This document shows, in pieces, positions 36,668-46,900 of a stretch of DNA of 64,000 nucleotides. Source of the DNA: Pelagibacterium montanilacus (GTDB lineage: Bacteria > Pseudomonadota > Alphaproteobacteria > Rhizobiales > Devosiaceae); NCBI RefSeq assembly GCF_003992665.1, contig NZ_RZMX01000014.1, positions 186,001 through 250,000 of the forward strand. Reading direction: 5' to 3'. The position numbers and the translations under genes are program-made. The notes under the pieces were generated by a model that was given only the letters and a program-made list of their open reading frames with translations, did not search any database and had not been told where the DNA came from. Positions within the stretch are counted from its first letter, which is position 1. Each line of letters opens with the position of its first letter.

Positions 36668-37234
36668 TCACAATCCGGCGGGCGCTTCGAGCTCTCCGGC
36701 GGGTGTTTCGGGCGCCGGCGCCGAGCCAGCGGTTTGCACGGCCGCTGGCATGGGCTGGGGGGCGATGGCCGGGTCCTCGGCCGGCACGGCATCCTCTGAG
36801 TCAAAGAGCGCGCGCAGCCTGACCGCGACGGTGCGCCCGGCCGGGGCCGGGGCTGCGGTTTCCCCGGTGGATGCCGTGATTGCGCCGTGGTCGATGTCGG
36901 CGTCCGGCGGCAGGGCTTCGAGGAGGATTGGGACGCTGCGCTCGACCGCGGAGACGCGGCGCACGAGATCGCGGCGGCCATCGTCCATGAAGTCGAACCG
37001 GGTGGCGAGAGCGCGGTAGTCGCGGGCGAGGCGGGCGTTTTCGGCCTGGAGGTCGGCGAGTCGGTTGCGCATCTGGCTCAGGCTCATGCCCGAATGGCTG
37101 GTGGCGTGCAGGCCGGACACCACGCCCTCGGGAATGAGGCGCGAGACATTGGTGCTCAGCAGCGCCAGGGCGCCGCAGACAAGCGCGATGATGCCCCAGA
37201 GGACAATCTGGTGGCGCTCTGCCGAAAGGCTCAT
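36668..37234 (-). CDS. Single-pass membrane protein with coiled coil
   Basis: From the ATG at 37234 (GGGGGA 8 bases upstream) the protein is 188 residues. The frame is open back to 37378 without support. One membrane helix (about residues 10-30) is followed by a helical coiled coil, MRNRLADLQAENARLARDYRALATRFDFMDD. The C-terminal half is Ala/Pro/Glu-rich and probably disordered. This layout suggests an envelope spacer or scaffold, but I do not recognise a family. It is divergent from glmU. Confidence 0.75.
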   Translation of the reverse strand: MSLSAERHQIVLWGIIALVCGALALLSTNVSRLIPEGVVSGLHATSHSGMSLSQMRNRLADLQAENARLARDYRALATRFDFMDDGRRDLVRRVSAVERSVPILLEALPPDADIDHGAITASTGETAAPAPAGRTVAVRLRALFDSEDAVPAEDPAIAPQPMPAAVQTAGSAPAPETPAGELEAPAGL

Positions 37235-37423
37235 GGTTCGTCCCCCGATATTTCCGACCCAGCCGAATCGCTTCATCGAGTATAGGGCCTTCGGGCGAAG
37301 TCCTGCGAGGGGCAGTATGCGGAAGCTGGCCGGTGCGTGTGTCCCCGCGTTATCGCTTCCAAAACACCTTGGTGCCATAAAGCTGGGCCAGAGGCTGGTA
37401 ACTGATCGGACGGAGGTCGAACG

Positions 37424-38776
37424 ATGGCGAAGGTGCTGACCGTCATCCTGGCAGCGGGTGAAGGCACCCGCATGAAGTCATCGCTGCCCAAGGTGCTCCA
37501 TCCCGTCGGCGGGATGCCGATTGCAGGGCATGTGCTTCGCGCCGCGCGGGCGGGGGGATCCGAGCGGATCGCCATGGTGACGGGGCCCGGGCATCAGCGC
37601 GTGCGCGATGCGATGGCCGCGATCGATCCCGACGTGAAGTTTTTCGAGCAGACCGAGCGCCGGGGCACCGGTCACGCCGCGCAGATGGCGCGGGAGGCGT
37701 TCGAGAGCTGGGACGGATATGTGGCCGTGGTCTATGCGGACCATCCGCTGCTCGAGGGGCGGCATTTCTCTTCGGTGATCGCGCGGCTCGATGCCGGTTT
37801 CGATGCCGCGGTTCTCGGCTTTGAGGCTGCCGACCCCACGGGATACGGGCGGCTGGTCGTCGAGGGCGAACGGCTGCTGGCGATCCGCGAGCATAAGGAT
37901 GCGAGCGATGCCGAGCGTGCGATCCGGCTCTGCAATGCCTGCATCCTCGTGATGCGGGCCGGGCTGTTCAGAAGCCTCGTCGACCGGATCGAGGATTCCA
38001 ACGCGCAGTCCGAATACTATCTGACCGACCTGGTGGGCCTTGCCCATGGGGACGGGCATAAGGTCGGGTATGCGCTGGCTGACGAAAACGAGGTGATGGG
38101 GGTCAATGACCGGGTCCAGCTTTCGCGGGCCGAGCACCTCTTCCAGCAGCGCATGCGCGAGGCGGCGATGCGTGGGGGCGTTACGCTGCACGATCCTTCG
38201 ACCACCTATTTCTCTTACGACACCAAAATCGCCCCGGACGTGACGATCGAGCCGGGGGTGGTCTTTGGCGTGGGCGTTACCGTCCAGACGGGTGCGGTGA
38301 TCCATGCCTATTGCCACATCGAGGGCGCGAGCGTGGGCGAGGGGGCCAGTGTCGGCCCGTTCGCGCGGCTGCGGCCCGAGGCCGTACTCGATGCGGGGGC
38401 CAAGGTGGGCAATTTCGTCGAGATCAAGAAGGCCCATGTCGGGGCCGATGCCAAGGTCAGTCATCTGAGCTATATCGGGGACGCGGACATCGGCGATAAC
38501 GTCAATGTCGGCGCCGGCACGATCACCTGCAATTACGATGGCTTCAACAAGGCGCGAACCGTGGTGGGCAAGGGCGCGTTCATCGGGTCCAACAGTTCGC
38601 TCGTGGCGCCGGTCGAGATTGGCGAGGGCGCCTATATCGCGTCAGGATCGGTGATCACCGACGCGGTCGAGGCGGACGCGCTCGGGATCGGTCGGGCGCG
38701 GCAGACAAACAAGCCGGGCTATGGCGCCAGCCTCCGCTCACGCTTTTCGGCCATCAAAGCGGCCAAATCGAAATAG
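37424..38776 (+). CDS. glmU: Bifunctional UDP-N-acetylglucosamine pyrophosphorylase / glucosamine-1-phosphate acetyltransferase
   Basis: A 450-residue cytosolic enzyme for the last two steps to UDP-GlcNAc, precursor of peptidoglycan and lipid A. The N-terminal nucleotidyltransferase has LAAGEGTRMKSSLPKVLHPVGG (about 8-29) and VYADHPLL. The C-terminal left-handed beta-helix has hexapeptide repeats and the acetyltransferase segments VGNFVEIKKAHVG and GAGTITCNYDG. Length is normal. glmS follows after 15 bases, forming a short amino-sugar operon. Confidence 0.97.
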   Translation: MAKVLTVILAAGEGTRMKSSLPKVLHPVGGMPIAGHVLRAARAGGSERIAMVTGPGHQRVRDAMAAIDPDVKFFEQTERRGTGHAAQMAREAFESWDGYVAVVYADHPLLEGRHFSSVIARLDAGFDAAVLGFEAADPTGYGRLVVEGERLLAIREHKDASDAERAIRLCNACILVMRAGLFRSLVDRIEDSNAQSEYYLTDLVGLAHGDGHKVGYALADENEVMGVNDRVQLSRAEHLFQQRMREAAMRGGVTLHDPSTTYFSYDTKIAPDVTIEPGVVFGVGVTVQTGAVIHAYCHIEGASVGEGASVGPFARLRPEAVLDAGAKVGNFVEIKKAHVGADAKVSHLSYIGDADIGDNVNVGAGTITCNYDGFNKARTVVGKGAFIGSNSSLVAPVEIGEGAYIASGSVITDAVEADALGIGRARQTNKPGYGASLRSRFSAIKAAKSK

Positions 38777-38791
38777 AAGGACAGCGACCTC

Positions 38792-40618
38792 ATGTGCGGA
38801 ATCGTAGGCATCATCGGCACCGAGCCCGTATCCGAGCGGCTCGTGGACGCGCTTCGGCGGCTCGAATACCGGGGATATGACAGCGCGGGCATTGCGGCTC
38901 TGGCGGGCGGAACGCTAGATCGTCGCAGGGCCGAGGGCAAGCTGCACAACCTCGCGCAGCGGCTCACCGAACAGCCGCTGGCAGGCAATATCGGGATCGG
39001 TCACACCCGTTGGGCGACCCATGGCGGGGCGACCGAGATCAATGCCCATCCGCACCTGACCGAGAAGGTGGCGGTGGTCCATAACGGGATCATCGAGAAC
39101 TTCCGCGAAATGCTCGAGGAGCTGGAGCGAGACGGCTACGTCCCCCAGAGCCAGACCGATACCGAGGCGGTGGTGCTCTGGGTTTCGCGCGAGCTCGACC
39201 GCGGCGCCAGCCCACGCGATGCGGTGGCGGCGACGCTGCCCCGGCTGCGCGGCACGTTCGGCCTCGCGTTCCTGTTCCGCGACGACGAGAAGCTGCTGAT
39301 CGTGGCGCGGCAGGGCTCGCCACTGGCGATCGGGCACGGACAGTCCGAAATGTACGTGGGGTCGGACGCCTATGCCCTGGCTCCGTTCACCAACCGGATC
39401 ACCTATCTCGAGGAGGGCGACTGGGCCGTCATCGAGCCCGGGTCGGTGCGGATCATGGATTTCGCCGGCAACCCGGTAGAGCGGCGCCAGCAGATTTCGG
39501 CTGCGTCAGCGGTGATGGCCGACAAGGGCAATCACCGGCATTTCATGGCCAAGGAAATCTATGAGCAGCCTGAAACCGTCTCGCACACGCTGGCCCATTA
39601 CATCGACATCGCCAACGAGAAGGTGGCGCTGCGCGAGGAGCTGCCATTCGAATTCGCCAAGCTTTCGCGGCTGACGATTACGGCGTGCGGCACCGCATCG
39701 TATGCGGGGCTGGTGGCGAAATACTGGTTCGAGCGCTATGCGCGGCTGCCCGTGGACGTGGATGTGGCGTCCGAGTTCCGCTACCGCGAGCCCCCGCTGT
39801 CCGAGGATGGGCTGACACTTGTGATCTCCCAGTCGGGCGAGACCGCCGACACGCTGGCGGCCCTGCGCTACGCTGCGGGGCAGGGCCAGCACATCGCCGC
39901 GCTGGTCAACGTCAAGGAATCCACGATCGCCCGGGAGGCCCATGTGGTTTTCCCGACGCTCTGCGGCCCGGAGATCGGCGTCGCCTCGACCAAGGCGTTC
40001 ACGGCGCAACTGACGGCGCTTGCCGGGCTCGTGGTGGCGGCTGCCGTCGCGCGCGAGACCATCTCGGCCTCTGAGGCCCATGCGCTGGTCCGGGCGCTTA
40101 TCGAATTGCCGAGCGCGATTTCCGAGGCGCTGCGCCACGAGGCGACGATGAGCGAGATCGCGCGCGATCTCTCGCGTGCGCAGGACGTGCTTTACCTGGG
40201 GCGCGGGCAGATGTTCCCCATGGCTCTGGAAGGCGCGCTCAAGCTCAAGGAAATCTCCTATATTCATGCCGAAGGCTATGCAGCGGGCGAGCTCAAGCAC
40301 GGTCCGATCGCGCTGGTGAACGAGGAGATGCCGGTGGTGGTGGTGGCGCCTTCGGACGATCTGATGGAAAAGACCATTTCCAACATGCACGAAGTGGCGG
40401 CGCGCGGCGGTAAGATCATCCTGATTACCGACAGCGCAGGGATCGAGGCCGCCGGAGAGGGCATGCACGGTGTCATCGAGATGCCCCGGGTGCATCCGTT
40501 CGTTGCCCCCATCCTCTCGGCAATCCCGATCCAGCTTCTGGCCTATCATACGGCCGTGTTCATGGGCACGGATGTGGACCAGCCGCGCAATCTTGCTAAA
40601 TCCGTCACGGTGGAATGA
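38792..40618 (+). CDS. glmS: Glutamine-fructose-6-phosphate aminotransferase
   Basis: A 608-residue enzyme that makes glucosamine-6-phosphate from fructose-6-phosphate and glutamine. Cys2 of MCGIVGIIG is the glutaminase nucleophile; HTRWATHG and the GNF-like loop complete that domain. Two SIS domains follow (ITACGTASYAG, SQSGETADTLAAL and AEGYAAGELKHGPIAL). It acts just before GlmU in the pathway. No glmS ribozyme is expected in this lineage and none was seen in the 15-base gap. Confidence 0.97.
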   Translation: MCGIVGIIGTEPVSERLVDALRRLEYRGYDSAGIAALAGGTLDRRRAEGKLHNLAQRLTEQPLAGNIGIGHTRWATHGGATEINAHPHLTEKVAVVHNGIIENFREMLEELERDGYVPQSQTDTEAVVLWVSRELDRGASPRDAVAATLPRLRGTFGLAFLFRDDEKLLIVARQGSPLAIGHGQSEMYVGSDAYALAPFTNRITYLEEGDWAVIEPGSVRIMDFAGNPVERRQQISAASAVMADKGNHRHFMAKEIYEQPETVSHTLAHYIDIANEKVALREELPFEFAKLSRLTITACGTASYAGLVAKYWFERYARLPVDVDVASEFRYREPPLSEDGLTLVISQSGETADTLAALRYAAGQGQHIAALVNVKESTIAREAHVVFPTLCGPEIGVASTKAFTAQLTALAGLVVAAAVARETISASEAHALVRALIELPSAISEALRHEATMSEIARDLSRAQDVLYLGRGQMFPMALEGALKLKEISYIHAEGYAAGELKHGPIALVNEEMPVVVVAPSDDLMEKTISNMHEVAARGGKIILITDSAGIEAAGEGMHGVIEMPRVHPFVAPILSAIPIQLLAYHTAVFMGTDVDQPRNLAKSVTVE

Positions 40619-40639
40619 TACAGTTCTGACGCAATGGTC

Positions 40640-40667
40640 CTTGATTGGTCGCGTTTGCTGCAAACGC
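40640..40667. repeat. Intergenic palindromic repeat, copy 3 (partial)
   Basis: CTTGATTGGTCGCGTTT matches the linker of copy 1 (TTTGATTTGTCGCGTTT). It is joined to a different perfect hairpin, GCGTTTG-CTG-CAAACGC (40651-40667). It lies between glmS and the DUF502 gene, about 20 bases after the glmS stop. Confidence 0.55.
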
Positions 40668-40710
40668 CCAGAGTCGTTGAGCTCCAGAGACGTCGTTAGC
40701 GGAGGTGCAC

Positions 40711-41454
40711 TTGAAGGACGAGAACTCATCCGAAAGCCCGATGGACGTCCTGATGCCAGGCGGCAAGCCGTCCATCTGGCGGCGGTTGGTCAATTATTTC
40801 CTCGCCGGTCTGGTCCTCGCCGGTCCGATCGCGATCACGCTGTATCTGGCGTGGGCGGTGATCGGATGGGTCGACGGCGTCGTGGTGCCCTTGCTGCCCC
40901 GCCAGCTCCACCCCGCCGAATATTTGCCATTCCCGCTACCGGGTCTGGGGCTGGTGGTCGCCATCGTCGCGATCACCGTGATGGGCTTCTTTGCCGCCAA
41001 TTTCGTGGGCAGGCGGCTGTTCCACTTCGGCGAGCGCGTGGTCGCGCGGGTTCCGGTGATCTCGACGGTCTACAATGCGCTCAAGCAGATCTTCGACACG
41101 CTGATCACCCAGCGCGGCACGAGCTTCAAGAAGGTCGGGCTGATCGAATATCCGCGCAAGGGCGTCTGGGCCGTGGTTCTGATCGCCTCGGAAGCGCGCG
41201 GGGAAATCGCGCACCGCATGCCGGGCCCGGACTATATGGGGGTTTTCATGCCGACCACCCCCAACCCCACGACGGGGTTCCTGATGTTCCTGCCCCGGGA
41301 CGAGGTGACGATCCTCGACATGACGATCGAGGACGGCTTCAAGCTGATCATTTCGGCGGGGCTCGTTGCGCCGGCCTATTACCCCTCAGCGCCGACGCAG
41401 GACCCCGATAGCCATGTGCAAGGGCCGGACGAGACGACCGTCACCCGGCCTTGA
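40711..41454 (+). CDS. DUF502 family membrane protein
   Basis: A 247-residue protein with two N-terminal membrane segments (LVNYFLAGLVLAGPIAITLYLAW and LGLVVAIVAITVMGFFAANF). A DUF502 core follows: VPVISTVYNALKQIFDTL, FKKVGLIEYPRKGVWAV and FMPTTPNPTTGFLMFLPRDEV. Its function is unknown. GGAGG lies 5 bases before a TTG at 40711; a GTG at 40705 would directly abut the Shine-Dalgarno, so TTG is favoured. Its 3' end overlaps the convergent recG by 14 bases. Confidence 0.9.
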   Translation: MKDENSSESPMDVLMPGGKPSIWRRLVNYFLAGLVLAGPIAITLYLAWAVIGWVDGVVVPLLPRQLHPAEYLPFPLPGLGLVVAIVAITVMGFFAANFVGRRLFHFGERVVARVPVISTVYNALKQIFDTLITQRGTSFKKVGLIEYPRKGVWAVVLIASEARGEIAHRMPGPDYMGVFMPTTPNPTTGFLMFLPRDEVTILDMTIEDGFKLIISAGLVAPAYYPSAPTQDPDSHVQGPDETTVTRP

Positions 41455-43603
41455 GCAGCGGGATCGCGAGATCCTTGCGGAACAGGTAGAGCAGGGCGCG
41501 CACAGCCTCGCCCTGCGGGCCTTCTAGCCCGGGATTGCGATCGAGGATCGCACGGGCGTCTTCATGGGCGAATTCGAGCAGGTGCCGATGCACGTCCGGC
41601 ACCGCGATGCGATAGCCCGGCATGCCCGATTGCCGTGTGCCGAGCACGTCGCCATGGCCACGCAATTCCATGTCCTTTTCGGCGATCTCGAAGCCGTCAT
41701 CGGTCGTCCTGATGGCCTCGAGGCGCGCTTTGGCGGTTTCTCCCAGCGGCTCGGTGTGCAGCAGCAGGCAGGCGGAGCGGGCGCTTCCGCGCCCCACACG
41801 GCCGCGAAGCTGATGGAGTTGAGCCAGACCGAACCGCTCGGCGTGCTCGATGATGATGATTGTGGCGTTGGGCACGTCGACCCCGACCTCGATGACAGTG
41901 GTGGCCACCAGGATCTGGGCCTCCCCGGACTGGAAGCGGGCCATGGCGCGCTGCTTTTCGGCCTGGCTCATCCGCCCATGGACGAGTTCGACCACGCCGG
42001 GGAACACCTTTTGCAACTCGGCGAACCGGTCCTGTGCAGCGACGACGTCGATGGTCTCGCTTTCCTCCACCAGAGGGCAGACCCAATAGGCCTGGGCGCC
42101 TTCGGCAAGTCGGGAGCGCAGGCGCTCGACCACACGGTCATAGTGCGAGATGGGCAGTACCGCGGTGTCGATAGGTTGGCGGCCGGCGGGCTTTTCCCTC
42201 AGGACCGAGACGTCCATGTCGCCGAAATGGGTGAGCACGAGGGTGCGTGGAATGGGGGTCGCAGTCATCACAAGCAGGTCTGTGCCCCGGCCCTTGTCCG
42301 AGAGCGCGAGGCGCTGGTGGACGCCGAAGCGATGCTGTTCGTCCACGACGGTGAGGCCGAGCTGGTGAAACCGCACATCGCCCTGAAAGAGGGCATGGGT
42401 GCCCACCGCGATCTGCACCGAACCGCTCTCGAGGCCATCGAGCGCGGCGCGGCGCTCGGAGGCGCGCATCTTGCCGGTCAGCAGCACGATCGAGAGGCCG
42501 GCCTTTTCGCACAGGGGCTCGAGCGTGCGGAAGTGCTGGGCGGCAAGCAGCTCGGTGGGGGCCATGAGCGCCGATTGCGCGCCGGTCTCGGCCATGGCGG
42601 CCATGGCCATCAACGCAACCATGGTCTTGCCCGAGCCCACGTCCCCCTGCAGGAGGCGCGCCATGCGGTCGGGGCTTTCGAGATCGGCCATGACCTCGGC
42701 GATCGCCTCGATCTGGCCGGCGGTAAGCGCGAAGGGCAGGGCCTCCTTGACGCGTTCGGTCAGCTGGCCGTTGAAGCGGCGGGCTATTCCCCTCGTGCGC
42801 TTCATGGTCGAGCGCACGATGCCGAGGGCAAGCTGGCCGGCCAGATACTCATCATAGGCCAGCCGCATGCGGGCCGGGGAGACGATGTCGCCCTGGCTGG
42901 GCCTTTCTGGGGCATGGACGGCGCGCAGCGCTTCGGCGAAGCCGGGCCAGCCCAGCATGTCCTTGCGGAACGAGGCGATCCATTCGGGCATGATGGGGAT
43001 GGCATCGAGCGCCTGGGCGATCACCTTGCGCAGCACCTTGGAGGAGAGGCCATGGGTCAAGGGATAGACGGGTTCGACAAACGGCAGGGTGTCGAGCTTG
43101 TCTTCGGCCACGATGTAGTCGGGGTGCGTCATCTGCCGGGATTTGCCGAAGAACCCGATCTCGCCGGAGACGAACCGGACTTCGCCGACGGGCAGGGAGC
43201 GCTCCACCCAGCCGCCGCGCGCGCCGAAGAACGTCAGGCTGATCTCTCCGGTCTCGTCATGGGCGAGGACGCGCAGGGGCGCCCGCGCATTGCCCCGCGG
43301 GGGGACGATGTGCTCGTCGATGTGGAGCCGTAGCGTGGCGATGGAGCCCACGGGCGCGTAGGCGACGCCGTGCTGCTGGCGCCGGTCGATGACGCCCGAG
43401 GGCATGTGCATGAGCACATCGAGCATGATCGCCTGCTGGCCCTCGGGCGCGCCGAAGAACCGGGCGAGCAGCGCGCCGAGCTGGTCTCCCACGCCCTTGA
43501 TCGCGCTGACAGACCGAAAGAGCGGAGTTAACGACTCTGGACGCGGCACGGTACTCTCGGACGATGGTGATTCTGGGTGATGCTGGAGGCCATTATTCCT
43601 CAT
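41441..43603 (-). CDS. recG: ATP-dependent DNA helicase RecG
   Basis: RecG remodels stalled forks and branch-migrates Holliday junctions. From the ATG at 43603 the protein is about 720 residues; family proteins are about 690-700, so a later start is possible and an earlier one at 43666 less likely. It has the wedge/OB region (VAYAPVGSIATLRLHIDEH), Walker A GDVGSGKTMVALMAM, Walker B VVDEQHRFGV, motif III TATPIPRTL and a C-terminal TRG-type segment ending RGRVGRGSARS and LELRGHGDVLGTRQSG-like (ELRGHGD). It is divergent from sdhE-mfd. Confidence 0.96.
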   Translation of the reverse strand: MRNNGLQHHPESPSSESTVPRPESLTPLFRSVSAIKGVGDQLGALLARFFGAPEGQQAIMLDVLMHMPSGVIDRRQQHGVAYAPVGSIATLRLHIDEHIVPPRGNARAPLRVLAHDETGEISLTFFGARGGWVERSLPVGEVRFVSGEIGFFGKSRQMTHPDYIVAEDKLDTLPFVEPVYPLTHGLSSKVLRKVIAQALDAIPIMPEWIASFRKDMLGWPGFAEALRAVHAPERPSQGDIVSPARMRLAYDEYLAGQLALGIVRSTMKRTRGIARRFNGQLTERVKEALPFALTAGQIEAIAEVMADLESPDRMARLLQGDVGSGKTMVALMAMAAMAETGAQSALMAPTELLAAQHFRTLEPLCEKAGLSIVLLTGKMRASERRAALDGLESGSVQIAVGTHALFQGDVRFHQLGLTVVDEQHRFGVHQRLALSDKGRGTDLLVMTATPIPRTLVLTHFGDMDVSVLREKPAGRQPIDTAVLPISHYDRVVERLRSRLAEGAQAYWVCPLVEESETIDVVAAQDRFAELQKVFPGVVELVHGRMSQAEKQRAMARFQSGEAQILVATTVIEVGVDVPNATIIIIEHAERFGLAQLHQLRGRVGRGSARSACLLLHTEPLGETAKARLEAIRTTDDGFEIAEKDMELRGHGDVLGTRQSGMPGYRIAVPDVHRHLLEFAHEDARAILDRNPGLEGPQGEAVRALLYLFRKDLAIPLLKAG

Positions 43604-43674
43604 TCGGGCCAGCGTGTCACAAAGGCTGACAAATGCCCGGGCACCGCTTATGTAGTGCGCCGACACGAGAGACG

Positions 43675-43959
43675 ATGACCATGGCCGAACACGACGACCT
43701 CGAGACCAGACGCCGCAGGATGCTGTATCGCTCCACGCACCGGGGAACCCAGGAGCTCGACATTCTTGTCGGGGAGTATGTCAGGGACCGTCTCGCGGAC
43801 CTCGACCATGCGGCGCTCGACCGGATCGAGGGGCTGCTGGACGAAGAGGAAACCGAGCTTCAGGCCTGGCTTATGGGGCAGGACGTGCCGCCGGCCGGCG
43901 TGGATGCGGAATTGATCGCCGAGATCCGGGCGGCCCGGATCGGGAAGGTGACGCCGTGA
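43675..43959 (+). CDS. sdhE: Succinate dehydrogenase assembly factor (FAD assembly factor)
   Basis: A 94-residue protein of the SdhE/Sdh5 (DUF339) family that helps attach FAD to succinate dehydrogenase. The signature RRRRMLYRSTHRGTQELD contains the conserved RGxxE motif (RGTQE). The helical remainder, with DEEETELQAWLMG, also fits. Starts at 43675 or 43681 are both reasonable, with GAGAG just before; the frame also extends to 43633. The stop overlaps the mfd GTG by 4 bases (GTGA). Confidence 0.92.
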   Translation: MTMAEHDDLETRRRRMLYRSTHRGTQELDILVGEYVRDRLADLDHAALDRIEGLLDEEETELQAWLMGQDVPPAGVDAELIAEIRAARIGKVTP

Positions 43960-46900
43960 CGGAGACGGCGCACGAGACCAGGCCGGGACCCGATCGCATC
44001 CTCGCCAATCTGCCTGACGGGCTGCAGCCGGCCATGCTCGCGCGCATGGTCGAGCGCCGGCTGGCCGAAGCGCCCGATGCGGCGGCGTCGATCGTCTTTG
44101 TCGCGCGCGACGGGCGGCGGCTTTTGCGCATGGCCGACATCCTCGAGGCGATGATGCCGGGCCATCCGGTGCTCTCGATCCCGGCGTGGGATTGCCTGCC
44201 CTATGACCGGGTGTCGCCGAACGCGATCACGCTGGCCTCGCGCATGAGTGCGCTCAGCCGGCTGGCGCACGGCACGGCGCCGGGCGCGATCGTGCTCACG
44301 GCGGTCAATGCGCTGGTCCAGAAGGTCCCGCCCCGCGCGGCAGTGGCGTCAATGACCTTCAGTGCGTCGGCGGGGGGCATGGTCGACAGCGACAAGCTGA
44401 TCGGCTGGGCGTCCCACAACGGATATCTGCGCGTGCCCACGGTGCGTGAGACTGGCGAATTCGCCGTGCGTGGCGGGCTGATCGACCTTTATCCGGCGGG
44501 TCGGGAAGCGCCGCTGCGGTTTGACTTCTTCGGGCGCCAGCTCGAGACGATCCGGAGCTTTGATTCCGAGACCCAGCGGACCAAGGGCAACCTCGATCGC
44601 ATAACGCTCGTGCCGATGAGCGAGGCGATGCTGACCGAGGAGACGATCCGCCGGTTCCGCCGCAACTACACGACAACGTTCGGCGGAGATACAGCCGACG
44701 ATCCGCTCTACGGCGCCATCAGCTCGGGGCAGCGGTTCGCGGGCATGGAGCACTGGCTGCCGTTCTTTTACGAGCACATGGAAACGCTCGAGGATTTTAC
44801 CGGCGACGCGCCGTTCTTCGTTGACGAGCAAGCCGAGGTGGCCTTCGGCGAGCGGCAGGTGCAGATTTCGGACTATTTCGACGCGCGCAAGCAGGCGCGC
44901 GGCAATCCGGCAATGTCGGCGGGGGCACCCTACAAGCCAATTGCGCCCGAACTGCTCTATCGCGTGGAGGGCGGGCTGCACGAATCGCTGGCCGGACAAG
45001 AGACGGTCGCGCTGTCGCCGTTCATGCCCGCCGAGGCGGGCGTGCCGGTCGTCGATTGCGGGGGGCGGATGGCGCCCACATTCGCAGCCGAGCGCAACGC
45101 CGCCGATACCAATCTGTTCGAGGCCGTCATTGATCGGATCAAGGTCGAGGCCAAGGGCGGACGCAAGACGGTCATCACCTGCTGGAGCGAGGGCACCCGG
45201 GACCGCATGGAGCAGGTGCTCCGTGACCATGGTCTGAAAGCCGTGCGCAAGCTGGAGTCCTGGCAGGCCGTGTCCAGCCTGAAGGTCGGGCAGCTCGGGC
45301 TGGTCGTGCTGCCGCTGGAATCGGGGTATTTCACCGATTCCGAGGCGGTCTTTTCCGAGCAGGACATTCTGGGCGAGCGCATCATCCGCTCGACGCGCCG
45401 CCGGAAGGCCTCCGATGCGCTGACCGAGGCCACCAGCCTTTCGGCAGGGGATCTGGTGGTGCATGTGGACCACGGGATCGGCCGTTTCGTCGGGCTCAAG
45501 GCCATCGATGTGGCCGGTGCGCCCCATGACTGCGTCGAGATCGAATACGCGCGGGGGGACAAGCTCTACCTGCCCGTCGAGAACATCGAGCTGCTTTCCC
45601 GCTATGGCGCGGAGGGATCGGGGGAGCTCGATCGGCTGGGTGGCGTGGCATGGCAGGCCAAGAAGTCCAAACTCAAGCAGCGCATCCGCGAGATGGCCGA
45701 TCAGCTGATCAAGATCGCGGCGGCGCGGCAGATGGCGACTTCCGAGCCCGTCGTCGTGCAGACCGGGCTGTACGACGAATTCTGCGCGCGCTTTCCCTAT
45801 GAGGAAACCGAGGACCAGCTCACCACGATCGACGCCGTGTTCGACGATCTCAGCTCCGGCCGGGTCATGGACAGGCTGGTCTGCGGCGATGTGGGGTTCG
45901 GCAAGACCGAAGTGGCCCTGCGCGCCGCATTCGTGATGGCCATGAGCGGGCGGCAGGTCGCGGTCGTCGTGCCCACAACGCTGCTCTCTCGCCAGCATTT
46001 CAAGACGTTCTCCGAGCGCTTTGCGGGCCTGCCGGTCAATGTGCGGCAGGCGTCGCGCCTCGTGCCGTCCGGCGAGATGAAGGCCATGCGCGAGGGACTC
46101 AAGGACGGCAATGTGGACATCGTCGTAGGCACCCACGCGCTTCTGGCCAAGTCGATCGGGTTCCGGGACCTGGGCCTGCTGATCGTGGACGAGGAGCAGC
46201 ATTTCGGCGTGGTGCACAAGGAGCGCCTCAAGGAGCTGCGCAACAACGTGCACGTGCTGACCCTTTCGGCCACACCCATACCGCGCACGCTCCAGCTTGC
46301 CCTGACCGGGGTGCGCGATCTCTCGCTTCTGGCCACCCCACCCGTCGACCGGCTGGCGATTCGCACCTTCGTGTCGCCCTTCGATCCGCTGGCGGTTCGC
46401 GAAGCGCTGCTGCGGGAGAAATACCGGGGCGGGCAGGCGTTTTATGTGTGCCCGCGGATTTCCGATCAGGCCGACATCGCCCGGTTCCTGCGCGAACAGG
46501 TCCCCGAGGTCAGCTTCGTCGTGGCCAACGGACAGATGGCGCCGGCCCAGCTCGACGACACCATGAATGCCTTCTACGATGGCAAGTTCGACGTGCTGGT
46601 GGCCACGACCATCGTCGAAAGCGGGCTGGACGTGCCAACCGCCAACACGTTGATCGTGCATCGGGCCGACAAGTTCGGACTGGCCCAGCTCTACCAGATC
46701 CGGGGCCGGATCGGCCGGGCCAAGACCCGGGCTTACGCGATCTTCACCGTTCCGGCAGACCGCAAGCTCAACGATCAGGCGCAGCGCCGTCTTCAGGTGC
46801 TCCAGTCGCTCGAGTCGCTGGGGGCGGGCTTCGAGCTGGCCAGCCACGACCTCGACATCCGCGGGGCTGGAAATCTTCTCGGCGACGAACAGTCGGGCCA